DNA from: Phlyctochytrium arcticum
Taxonomy: Eukaryota; Chytridiomycota; Chytridiomycetes; Chytridiales; Chytridiaceae
Direction of reading: 5' to 3'
Assembly (NCBI GenBank): GCA_025602905.1
Contig: JAHLKI010000030.1
Location: forward strand, 124,001-188,000
DNA length: 64,000 bases
Every line of letters begins with the position of its first letter. Within the stretch, counting starts at the first letter, position 1. A program made the translations under genes and the position numbers. The notes below the pieces were generated by a model. That model was given only the letters and a program-made list of their open reading frames with translations, had not been told where the DNA came from and made no database searches. Of the stretch, positions 10,230 to 21,400 are shown piece by piece.

Positions 10230-11642
10230 ATGCCTCAATTCCTGCTCAATTTCGTATCTACCACCATCCTCCCCGACATAGAGCTGGCAAATGTCAAGAA
10301 CGGAAAAACCACGACGACCCCGGGCCGCCCTCGAACAGACTTGTCGGTGTTGGCCCCCTGGACCGGATTCAACGAGCTCGTTCTCGACAACCGACGCAAC
10401 CTCGATGGCCTCACCACCCTACGTGGAATTGGACCCATTTATGGCAGCCTTGTCAGCTCTGAAAAAGGTGTGGTGTACTGGATCAGGGCCGCTATCCTTG
10501 CGACATTGCAGGCTGGCTTGGTAGCTCTCGATGTTTCCGATTTGACGTTTGCCGATGCTGAAGGAGAAAACGACGTTGTCGGAGCCCCGGACATCATTCT
10601 TGTACGCCAACCCGCTACAAAGGCCATATTGACCTTCGAGATCAAAACACCTTGGGCATTTCCTCGCCTGAACGACCCTGTGGCCGCGTATCACGACGAG
10701 GTTGCCTTTACGACCCAACTCCTCCAGGCCAAAAAAAAATTCTCTCCGTCACATACCAAAATTCAACGTACTTTCGGACAGCTGTACGGCTATATGTCAT
10801 TCAACAGTAATCGATATGGTGTCTTGTCGACGTACGATGAAACTTACTTTTTCCAACGCGTTTGCTCCCAAGGTGGGGGCCATCTCAAAGTTGCTGGACC
10901 ATTTTCCCACAGAAGCACGCAGCCTTTCACTGTGCTCGAAGCATACATCACCATTCTCTTTCTTTCAAGGGACCATTGGTTCTATGGCTCGCCCTACTCC
11001 TCACCGTATTCTTCCCAGCCAGGCTCCCCATCCAGCTCCCGGGCCCGCCTTGTGCGCCCAGCCGATCCATACACAGTCAGCGACGTCGACTTTGAAGCAA
11101 TCCGTTTTGGCAAAGGATGTGACCGGAGTAACGTCGGGGTGATTGTGAGGGGGACGTACTTTGGGCGTGCAGCCGTTTTCAAGATTGTAGATGAGACCAA
11201 GCACGTGGAGCACATTGAGTCGCTGAACAAGGAAGTGGACGTCTACCAGCACCTGGCCTCTCAACAGGGGCAAACTATCCCAAAGCTGCTGGGGTTCATA
11301 CGGCTCTGGGGCATGCTGCGCATGCTGGTCCTAGAAGATTACGGCCAGTCGGTCGAAGATGCCATTAAATCTCCGAGCGCAGCTGTGGAGGATCTCAAGC
11401 ATGAGTGCCTGCAAGCCCTGGATGCTTTACACAGCCAAGGCTTTGCCCATGGAGACGCCCGGATTGCCAATTTTGTGGTCTCGGTCACTGGGGGGGTGCG
11501 TATCTTAGACTTTGGCGAGGTAAAAGACGCAACACCAGAATGGACAGATTTGGACCGACAAAAAATGTTGGAAGGATTCGACGCGAGTACACCGAACTCA
11601 GTAATTAGTGTTGCCAACACTAATTCTGAACATAAATCCTGA
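10230..11642 (+). CDS. Crinkler-like protein: PD-(D/E)XK nuclease-like domain plus protein kinase-like domain (copy B)
   Basis: Single open frame of 470 codons without introns. The N-terminal half (about residues 60-265) has a restriction-endonuclease-fold signature: GAPD, fifteen residues, then EIKT. A Ser/Pro linker follows (about 266-290), then a compact kinase-like domain with AAVFKIV (ATP-site Lys), LNKEV (helix-C Glu), HGDARIANFVV (catalytic Asp and Asn) and LDFGEV (DFG). This tandem pairing is known from some Crinkler-type (CR) effectors of oomycetes, chytrids and other eukaryotes, thought to act on host nuclei or in genome conflicts. No N-terminal header domain or secretion signal is visible. 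The last roughly 18 codons, including the stop, lie inside a foldback repeat (11587-11737), so the natural C-terminus may be lost. All core residues of both domains are present. The function in this organism is inferred. Confidence 0.8.
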   Translation: MPQFLLNFVSTTILPDIELANVKNGKTTTTPGRPRTDLSVLAPWTGFNELVLDNRRNLDGLTTLRGIGPIYGSLVSSEKGVVYWIRAAILATLQAGLVALDVSDLTFADAEGENDVVGAPDIILVRQPATKAILTFEIKTPWAFPRLNDPVAAYHDEVAFTTQLLQAKKKFSPSHTKIQRTFGQLYGYMSFNSNRYGVLSTYDETYFFQRVCSQGGGHLKVAGPFSHRSTQPFTVLEAYITILFLSRDHWFYGSPYSSPYSSQPGSPSSSRARLVRPADPYTVSDVDFEAIRFGKGCDRSNVGVIVRGTYFGRAAVFKIVDETKHVEHIESLNKEVDVYQHLASQQGQTIPKLLGFIRLWGMLRMLVLEDYGQSVEDAIKSPSAAVEDLKHECLQALDALHSQGFAHGDARIANFVVSVTGGVRILDFGEVKDATPEWTDLDRQKMLEGFDASTPNSVISVANTNSEHKS

Positions 11643-11737
11643 CCCAATTTCAAGGAGGTTTCAGAATTAGTGTTGGTCAGACTAATTCTCAACCGACACC
11701 AATTCTCGACCAACACTAATTACTGACTTCGGTGTAC
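11587..11737. mobile_element. Foldback (nested inverted-repeat) element at the 3' end of copy B
   Basis: Outer arms 11587-11613 and 11711-11737 are inverted repeats of 27 bp with one mismatch (start gtacaccgaa). Inside them, 11614-11629 (ccaacactaattctga) pairs perfectly with 11661-11676. The core word aattagtgttg occurs four times, twice in each direction. No coding capacity. It looks like a short non-autonomous foldback or MITE-like element. It supplies the final codons and stop of the nuclease-kinase gene. Confidence 0.75.
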
Positions 11738-11747
11738 ATTTTAACTA

Positions 11748-12143
11748 GGGAATTGTTAACGGCACCCCCCTAAAACTGTTAACGGCACCCCCCTGCAGGT
11801 GGATTACCATAGACATACACCTGTTACATGCAGATTCAAACGCCATCTGTCTGTGGGAGAAAGTGGTTGTCTCTGTGCCTCAAACCATGTGTGCTGTTGC
11901 TGCCATAGGTCTCCTCGGGCCCTTTTCCATCAGAGCTTCTTCAGAATTGAGCAACCCTGCTTGACGTGATTACTCAGGGGTGAGACTGGCAGGCGGCCAT
12001 AGCTGCTGCCCTTTGGCACCTATTCATTTCTACAAAGGAAAGGATGTGACACTGAGGTGATTAGGGAACAAATGTATTCTATGGTAATCCGGCTGCAGGG
12101 GGGTGCCGTTAACACTTTTAGGGGGGTGCCATTAACAATCTCC
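11748..12143. mobile_element. Non-autonomous inverted-repeat element (MITE-like), 396 bp
   Basis: Terminal inverted repeats of 65 bp (11748-11812 and 12079-12143) match at about 59 of 65 positions. Each arm contains two direct copies of a word like gttaacggcacccccct. The element is flanked by tttaacta (11740-11747) and tttaatta (12144-12151), a plausible 8-bp target-site duplication with one change. No open frame of note lies inside. An 8-bp duplication is typical of hAT-type DNA transposons, but the family is not proven. Confidence 0.8.
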
Positions 12144-12468
12144 TTTAATTATTATTCATATATTCGTTCTCGTTATTAGCTGAATTTCTCTCATTATTTT
12201 CGTCGATTCTCCGTTTTACCGTGATACTTCTGGTATGGACACCGTAGGGGGTGTACTGATTGGTAACCGAAAGGTACGGCCATAATGATATCAAGCATAT
12301 GGCATTGAAGATGGTGTCATCAAATATGGGCAGGCGTTGAACGCTTTACCTCCCGACATGACGACAAAGTGTATGTAGAATTACCCAAGAAAACAATAAG
12401 AAAAAATGAAATGGTTACAGATTTGTACAGGGTGGCAGATATATAACAAGCTTGTCACGGTCACAATG
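12144..12468. other. Intergenic, 3' side of the giant ankyrin/coiled-coil gene
   Basis: AT-rich stretch with no coding sequence supported. It lies between the inverted-repeat element and the stop codon of the minus-strand gene and should hold that gene's 3' UTR. Confidence 0.5.
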
Positions 12469-15400
12469 TCACTGGATGAATTGGGGTTTCTCGGGGCGGG
12501 TCCATCGTCCAGCTAAACGTGAACTGTTACCGCCACCCGATTGGCCAACGTTGCTGTCGCGTCCTCCCATACCACGAGGAGTTGTGTCCCACGCAACCTT
12601 CCCCTTCCGGTCCCGGGATGCCAAATGCACTCCAGAGTCTAGGTTCTCCAAACTTCCGCTATTGATTCGGATTTTAAGCCCATCCAGCTCGCCGTTGAGC
12701 TCCCGAATCTGCGACTCGTAGCCATTCTTGAGCTCTCTTTGGTTTCTGATCCATGTTTTTTCCAGCTCTACGCGCTCTTTGGTTTGATGCTCCAGTTTAG
12801 CAACAATGGCTCTGACTTTGGCATCATAAGTACGCTGCGCATTGGTGTGTGCTGCGTGGAGTTCGTGGCGAAGACCTGTCACTTTAGCGCGAAGATCCAT
12901 ATTCTCTCGCTCCAGCAAGAGTAAGCGCGGTTCAGTATGCCGCTGCTGCGTAATCATTTGCTGCTGATTGTGCGTGTGGGACGCTGCCAGATTCTCGAGA
13001 GACCGCTGTAGGTGTGTGTTTTCGAGCTGTAGCGATTGGGCATGTCGTTGTGAGTCAAGGAGCAAATCTCGAGCTTCTTTCACTTGAGTGGTCCAAGCGT
13101 CACTCTGACCCTTTTTCAAATCTTCTACCAGCCCAACAAGCTTCTGTATGCGCTCTTCCGAGAAAACACGATGACCATCTAAATCTTTGATTTGATCATG
13201 AAGCTGATTTCGCGTTGTTCCTAATGTCTGGATTTCCTGCTGCAGTGCTCGGTGGGTTTTGTCTGAAGCAATCTCCAAATCATGTCGGAGCCGACGCTCA
13301 TGGTTTATCTGTGACTCAAGAGTGACCAGTTGAGCGCGTAAAGTTGTGACCAGCTGGACATGATCATCCGTTATGGAAGACCGTTGTTGGGGCGGTGGCG
13401 ATGGCGCTTGCGGCGGTGGAGGTGGGGGTCTTGAATCCAGAATATGCAGCTTTGTTGTGATTTCAGAATGTGCCTTCTCCAGTCGCCGGATCTCAAGATC
13501 GCGACTTTCAACCGTTGATCGTAATCTGTCGAGCTCAGAGGTCACCCGGCGTTTCTCTTCTTCGGCGGTTTGTTTCGCTGTTTTCATTGTCTCCACGTCG
13601 GCGTTGACTTTCCATAGCTCGGCCTCGAGCGACGAAACTTTGGACTCCACCGACAGGCGCTGGGCTTCTGATTTTGCCACCGTCTCTCTCTCTGAAGCGA
13701 TAGATCTGGTCAGCTCTTGAGTCCGCTCGTTCGCGCGTGTCAAGGCTCGCTCCGCGTCTCGGACTTTATCCTCCCAAGTACGCTTGGCCGCTTCTTGTTC
13801 TTTCAATTTCTCGTCCCCCTTGCGCAGCTGTTTTTCAAGTTCCTTGATACGCCCTTGATTGTTGCGCAATGCCTCGTTCAGCGCACGTTGCTCGCGCTCA
13901 AACTGCTCCTTCAAATTGCCTGCCTTGTCACTGTCTTTGTTGGCATCTCGCTCCGAAACCGATTTGACAAACTTGATTTCTTCTTCCAGACGGAGCTTCT
14001 CCACCTCAAGTTTGGTAATGCTCTGCTTCATGTCAAGCAGTGCGCGATCATTATCCGTGCGTACTTTGGACAACATCAGCTCCGTCTCAGATTTGGCAAG
14101 TCTCTGCGCATTGATCTCAGCTTGGGCCAGCTTGATTTCATTTCCCAATTGCGCGTTTAGGCTCTCAAGCTTGACAAGGGCCTTCTCGGAAGCTTCAGCC
14201 TTGCTTTTGAGTTGTCCTTGAATGTTTTCGTAATTCTTGCTGAGATCGGTCTTCTCCTTTTCCATCTCCTTGATACGGATTTTGGAGCTGTGCAACTCTA
14301 GTTGTATTGCATCAATTTGGGTGGACAGATGCTTGCTGGATGTTTCCAGATGATTGCGAGTTTTTTCCAAATCTTCTAACCTTTGTTTCATCTGGCTTTG
14401 CGAGTTGGCATGAGAGGATTCCATCTCATGCTTCTCCTTCTCCAGGGTTTTGATGCGTTCCCGGGCTGCAGCTAGTTCCGCATCAGTTGACTTAATCTGA
14501 CTGCTCAGATGGCCAGTAGTCATTTCAAGCTGAACACGAGTTTTCTCGAGATCCTCGATGCGTTGCTTTAGCTCATCCTTGGTGCTAGAATGTGCTTGCT
14601 GTACTTCAGTCTTTTCCTTATCAAGTTTCTTTATCTGTTCTCGACAAGTGGTCAATTCCGACTGGGTTGCTTTTATTTGTTTCGACATGTGGGCATTAGA
14701 TGTTTCAAGTTGTGCGCGAGTTCGTTCCAGATCAGTGATTCGCTGTTTGAGTTGATCTCGCGAGCCCGTGTTGGTATTTATGGCATCTGCCTTCTCACGC
14801 TCAATCTCCTTTGCCTTGTCGCGTGACAATGTCAGCTCGTTCTCTGTTGCTCTCAGCTGTTCTTTAAGATGCGTGTTGGAGGTTTCCAGCTGAACTCTAG
14901 CCTTTTCTATTTCTTCAACATGTCGTTTCAATTGTTCGACATTGATAGAATGAGTTTGAATCGCTTTTGTCCGGTCTTTTTCCAATTCCTCAATCTTGTG
15001 ACGGGATGTGCCGGTTTCTGCCTCCATGGCTTTTATTTGCTCTCTCAGATGTGAATTTGAGGTCTCTAACTGGACTTTTATCCTCTCCAGTTCCTCGATT
15101 CGGAGCTTTAAATTCTCATTCTTATCGGAAAGTACTACATGGACGTCTGTCTTCTCTTTTTCCACACTCTTCAGCTTATCACGGGACGCAATCAATTCAT
15201 TTTCCGTCATTTTCAATTGCTCCTTCAGATGGATGTTCGAGGTTTCAAGTTGTACCCGCACCTTCTCCACTCCTTCGAGTTTATTCTTGACATTATTGAG
15301 GTCGTTGGAATGGCCAGAGCGGATCTCCAGCTTCTCCCTTTCCATTTCTTTTAGCCTCTCACGAGCCGCAACTTGTTCAGCGTCCAGACTCTTCAGTTGA

Positions 15401-18400
15401 TCTTTCAGATGAGCATTGGTTGTTTCCAGCAATACCCTATCCTTTTTCAATTCTTCAATCTTTTGCTTGAGCTGCTCAGCATTGTTGACATGCGTTGCGT
15501 TTACGGATTCCTTCTCCTTCTCCAGGTCTTTAATTCTCTCTTTGCTTGAGCTCATCTCCGCTTGCACGCTGTGTAATTGCGAAGAGAGATGAGAGTTGGA
15601 AGTTTCCAGCTGCACCCTGACCTTGTCCAGCTCCTCAATTCTTTGTTTCAGCTGTTCTTTTGAACCGACTAGAGAGACGTTTATGTCCAAACGCTCTTTC
15701 TCGTTTTGAGCCAGGCGTTCCTTGCATTGATTGACTTCGACCTGTGCAACTTGCAACTGTGTTGAAAGATGAGCATTGGATGTCTCCAATTGCACCTTGA
15801 CCTTTTCCAATTCCTCCAAACGCTGCTTTAATTGATCGCGAGTAGCAGCATGAGACGTGCTCAAATCTGCCCTCTCTCGCTCCAGCTCTTTGATCTTCTT
15901 GCGACTTGCTGCGACCTCCACTTGGAGTGATTGCGTCTGACTATTCAAATGAGAATTGGAGGTTTCAAGCTGGACCCGCAGCTTTTCGAGCTCATCAATC
16001 TTTAATTTTAACTGGTCTTTTGAGCCCGAAACTGTAGCGTTGGTATCCACTCGCTCTTTTTCAAGATGGTTCATCTTTTCCTTGTATTGAGCGATTTCCA
16101 CTTGCGCTAATTGCAATTGCGAAGAGAGATGTGCGTTTGACGTCTGCAGCTGCACACGCGTTTTTTCCAATTCGTCCAGACGATGTTTTAGCTGATCAGA
16201 AGTTCCAGTGTGAGTTACAATCGCATCTGTCTTCGTTTTCTCGAGCTCCAGAATCTTCTGTCGTAATGACGCCGCATCAGCCTGCGCTGCCTGTCCCTGC
16301 GCGCTTAACTGAGCATTGTTTGCCTCAAGCTGTGAACGAAGCTTTTCGAGATCATCAATTTTCTGTTTCCACTTGTCTTTTGAACCCAATAGAGCGCTAC
16401 TGACATCTGTTTTCTCCTTTTCCAAAACTTTTACCTTCTCGCGGAGAAGGGCAAGTTCAGATTGTGTACTGTGAAGTTGCGACGAAAGGGTAGAGTTGGC
16501 CATCTCCCGTTGAGAACGAGCCTTTTCTGCTTCCTCGATTTTGTGTTTCCATTTATCTTTGGACGCTGCCAAACTGGCGATAGCCTCACTTTTGTCCTTT
16601 TCCAAGCTTTTGATCTTTTCACGACAAGAAGCAAGATCGGGCAAAGTGCATGAAATTTGTGAGTTAAGTTCACAGACCGTTGCTTCCAGCTGTACTTTCA
16701 GTTTCTCGAGCTCGTCTATTCTCTGCCTCAATTTCTCCTGTGATCCTACCGATGACGTGGTTGTATCAGAGCGTTCCTTCTCAAGACCCGTAAGTCTCTC
16801 CTTGTAGGCAGCAATTTCGGTCTGGCAGTTTTGTAACTGTGCAGTGAGGTGCTTGTTGGATGTTTCCAACTGAATGCGCACCTTTTCTAGCTCTTCGGTC
16901 TTGCCTTGAGCCTTTTTGAGCTTCTCCGCGGCGCTTGTGCTCTTGTCCAATTTTTCGCGCTCGAGATCCTTCATTTTTTCCTTGTGCGCCGCAATGTCAA
17001 CTTGTAATGCTTGAGTTTGCGAGGTCAGATGCAGATTTGATGTTTCAAGTTGAACCCTTCCCTTCTCCAGCTCATCAATACGTTGTTTTAGTTGATCCTT
17101 GGATCCACTCAGCAGTGCACTGACGTCCGCCTTCTCCTTTTCCAGTTCTTTTAACTTTGTACGGCATGAAGAAAGTTCGGATTGCAAGGTCTGTACTTGA
17201 GATGTCATGTGAGTGTTGGAAGTTTCAAGTTGAATCTTGAACTTCTCCAGCTCATCATTACGCTGCTTCAGGATATCCTTGGAAGTGCTGAAGGTATTGC
17301 CAGCATCGACCTTTTCTTTCTCCAGCTCTTTAACCTTTTCGCGTTGGGCGCTAAGTTCGACTTGAACGTTTTGCAATTGGGTAATTGTGTACGCGTTTGC
17401 AGTCTCGGCTTGTATTCGGGTTTTCTCCAATTCGTCAATGCGCAGCTTCAGTTGGTCCCGAAGAGCAGATTGGGCGGCACTGAATGTATCTTTTTCCTTT
17501 TCCAGCTCCTTTACTCTTGTTTGACTCCCCGACAAATCAGCTTGTAAAGATTTTAGCTGAGCATTGAAGTGTTTATCAGAAGTCTCAAGCTGCGCGCGGA
17601 TTTTTTCCAGGTCTTCCACGCGTTTGATAAGCTGTTCTTTCTGAGTACTATGAATCGATTCCAGCTCAAGCCTCTCCTTATCCTTAAGTTCAATGCGATT
17701 CCGGCTCTCTTTCAATTCAGCTTGGGCGGCCTGAACTTGTCCGGCCAAATAAGTGTTCGATGTTTCCAAATGTACCTTGGCCTTCTCCAAGACATCGATG
17801 CGATTTTGTAGCTCAGACTTGGCCGCAAAGTGTGCAGCTTCCATTGACTCTATTTCCTTTTCAAGACTGGAACTACGATCCCGTGATGCCATTAGATCTG
17901 CCTGCGTGATGTTCATCTGCTTGTGTAAATGAATGTCGGTTGTTTCGAGCTGGATCCGATTCCTTTCTAATTCCTCGACCTTTCGTGTGAGCTTACCACG
18001 CACAGTCGAAAGCGTGGCTTCAACTTCGGTCTTTTCGTGCTCCAGCTGCTTGATTCTATCTCTTGAAATTTGCAACTCTGTAGCAGAATCAACCAGTTGT
18101 CTGTTAACGTGAAAGTCGGTAGTTTCAAGATGAACACGAGATCTTTCAAGCTCTTCAATACGGTTGCGCAGGGTGGTCTGGGTGTCCTCGAGGAGGTCGT
18201 TCTTCTTTTCCAGATTATCGATAAGCTTCAAAAGTTCACGGGATTTGGACAGTGCCTGTTCATGTTGTTGCGTCAAATGTGTATTTGAAGTCTCAAGCTG
18301 CACTTGAATTTTCTCCAGATCCTGCACGCGCTTTTTGAGCTGCGAGTTTGCCTTTACGAACGAAGCGTCCATGTCCGCTTTTTCCTGTTCAAGATCGCTC

Positions 18401-21400
18401 AACCTGCTTGTCGCAGCTTGTAGATCATTCTTTGTGCGCTCTAAACGTTCTCGTAAGCTGGTGTTCTCAACTTCGAACTCGTCCCTTATATCTTCCAGCT
18501 CTTGGACCCGATTTGCCATTTCATTGTTGTTTGCTTCAATGGTGGAATGAGTGCTCGTCTTTTCCCGCTCAAGATTTTTCAAACGCCTTTTCATTTGCGT
18601 TGTAAACTCGACGCGTGCTACCTCCATGGCATCCCGCTCTTTTTCTAGTTCGGAGACGCGGCCCTTCAGATAATCGATCGCCTTATCCCTCGAAACCTCA
18701 ATTTCTTTCTTTTGAACGTGAAGTTCGTCGATACGCTCTTTCTTGTCTTTTTCGATCGCCTTCATTCGCTTATCCTTTTCACGTTCAAGGGCGTCGAAGG
18801 CTTGCTGTTTATCTAGCTTGAACGCTTCCAATGCATCTTTCCTGTCTCTCTCAGCAGTGTCGATTCGAGCCTTACATTGTCGCTCAGCCTCCTCAATAGC
18901 AAGTCTTTTTTCCAATTCTACCCCTTCCATGCGCCTTTTTACTTCATCGAGCGCCTCTTCAAGCCGGGAGACCTCGGCCCGTGAGAAAGCCAGTTCTTTG
19001 GAAATGACATCCATCTGTTTACGATGCTCTTGTGCGAGGCTTTGCACCACTTCTAGTGACTCCTCCGCTTCTGTCGCACACCGCTTGGTATGCGTAAGTT
19101 GATTCCGCAGCTCCGAGCTCTCTGCTTCAAGCTGGGAAATACGTGTTTGCAAGACCATGGTAGCCGCGGCACTTTGCGACGACGTAGCCTGCGTGATGTT
19201 GGCCAGATTCTTTTCCGCACTGACTAAGTTTGTACTTATCTCCTCAGCACGTCGAACAAGCTGGTCACGCTCAGCTTGGATCGATAAGAATGCGGAGTTT
19301 TGTGCCGCATGAACGTTTTTAAGTTTTGTAAACTCAGATGACAATACCGCATGAGATTGCTCAAGATTTACGACTTGGGCAGCTAGATCCATTCCTGCGT
19401 TGTGATGCGTTTCTATGGCAGAACGCATTGCGGTTTGTATAGGTGGCTGATCGAAAATGGTGCTTGCCGCCGACTCAATATGCGTCAAAATAGCAGTTAA
19501 AGAGGTGAGATACATGGACATGCCCTTCGATAAGACTTTGCGTTCTTGCATATCGCTCATATTAACGGGTCCTCGCTGGACACTGAAATCATGCATAACA
19601 TGGGCCAGGCTTTCCATGAGGTCACGACCAACTTCGAGTCGACGTTGCTTGTCTGTTTCCGTTTCACGGCGAATTCTCTTTATTTTGAGATCATACTCTT
19701 GCCGAAGAGCGTCAACCATGGCCTCGCCCTTCTCGGTTGCTACTCCTCGAGCGTCCTCAAGCTCCACAAGTCTGGTGTCCATTTTGGCTTCAAGCGCATT
19801 CTTGGCCGCTAGCACATCATCCACCTGTACTCGCATCGCTTCTAGCTGCGCGTTGTTGGATGCCAGCTGCTTGTGAGTCAGTGTTTGCTGATGAGCAATT
19901 TCTTCAGTAAGGGACTGAATAGTTTGAGTGTGTCGCGCGACCAAGGCCCGTAAATTGGCAGCCTCGGTATTGAGATCAGTAATAGTTTTACTGTGGTCAT
20001 CCGCTGTACTTTCAGCCAAAACCGCTCGCGTTTTCCATTGCGCTAAACTCGTTTCCATTTCCAGCAACTGAATGTGAGCTTGTTCCTGCTCTGCGTGGAC
20101 CGCGTCGCGTGACGCTCTCAGCTCATGGACGACTCTACCATGCGCAACGATCTCTTCATCGTGAACCTTTTTGAGGTCCGCCAGATTATCCTCCAGCTCA
20201 GCAACAGTCTGCAAAACTGATGTATGCTCGCTTTCACGCTGCAAACGCAGCGCCTTTTCCTGATTGAGAATCTCGCTAATACTTTGTAGCTCCGCATTGT
20301 AGTGCGCCAGCAAGCTATTCATGTCGGGTGCTCCTTGTGTGTTTGCCCCGTCTTTTGAACCTACTCCGGCGGCTACTGCGCGGGCCTGTTGCATTACTGT
20401 CAAATCATTAAGTTGCGTACGTAGCGAGTCAATTTGAAGATTTTTAGCTTCCAGAGTGGTACTATGGCTTTTGATTTGCTCCCGCAAAACATCCAACTCC
20501 ATCTTTGCTTCCTTAGAGAGCTTACTGGCATGATTTTTCTCTTCTCTTTCACGAACAATTTCAGAGTCTCGCCGCCGAACCTCGCGCTCCATTTCTTGCA
20601 ACTTCAGATGCATGGTGTGTCGGTCGCGTTCAGCTTTCGAGAGCTCTGCTTGAGCCAAATCTATCGAAGTCTGTAAGTCGGCGCTTTTCTGCTTCTCCAA
20701 ACGCAGCTGTTGTCGCGCAGTGTTCAGTTCATTGTTGAGGTTATTGGCCTGCTCAGTCAGATCCGTTTGTGTGGACGTCAATGACGCACGCGCCAGGTGC
20801 AAGTGTGATTGCAGAGCTTGTAAATCACGCTCCAGTCGCGCGATATAGGCTGCATTTGGGTCAGACATTCGAAGGTCTTTCTTTTTAGCACCGTCGGCGA
20901 CGTCTTCGGTTGGATCAGAAGTATGGTCAGATGTCGCTCGATCTGGATTGCCAAGGTCGGAAGACGCCCCAAGTCGCTTCCGCAGATGAGTGATCTCCTG
21001 CGTTAGGACCTTATTCTGGGCTTGCTCAGTTGCCACTCGCTCGTCAGTGTGCTTCAGGCGTTTTTCTAATTCGGCCGCTCTTTTTTCTGCGACATCCTTC
21101 AAATCTCGATTTTCAACCCCCTCTTTCACTGCAATCTGTACCCGATAGTCCTCTCCTTCTTTCTCGCCCAGCTGTGCAAGAAGATTGGCAACCTGGCTCT
21201 CCAGCGATGATGCACGTTTAGTAGTGGCTTGTCGGTTGAGATTGGCGGTTGCTAGATCGTTCTGAGTTTGAGCAAGATTCTTTGATAACACATCGGCTTC
21301 AGCAGTCTTGGCTGCCAGCTCACGTTCGCGGTCATCGAGTAGCTCTGTGCTCTCGTCTAATCGGCGTTGAAGCGTGGCAACAACATCTGATTGACTGGAT

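Noticed and set aside
14161..18300. Satellite DNA or assembly artefact as the cause of the 180-bp period
   Set aside because: Units are strongly diverged at synonymous and other positions and stay open as coiled coil, so they are old coding repeats rather than collapsed or copied reads.
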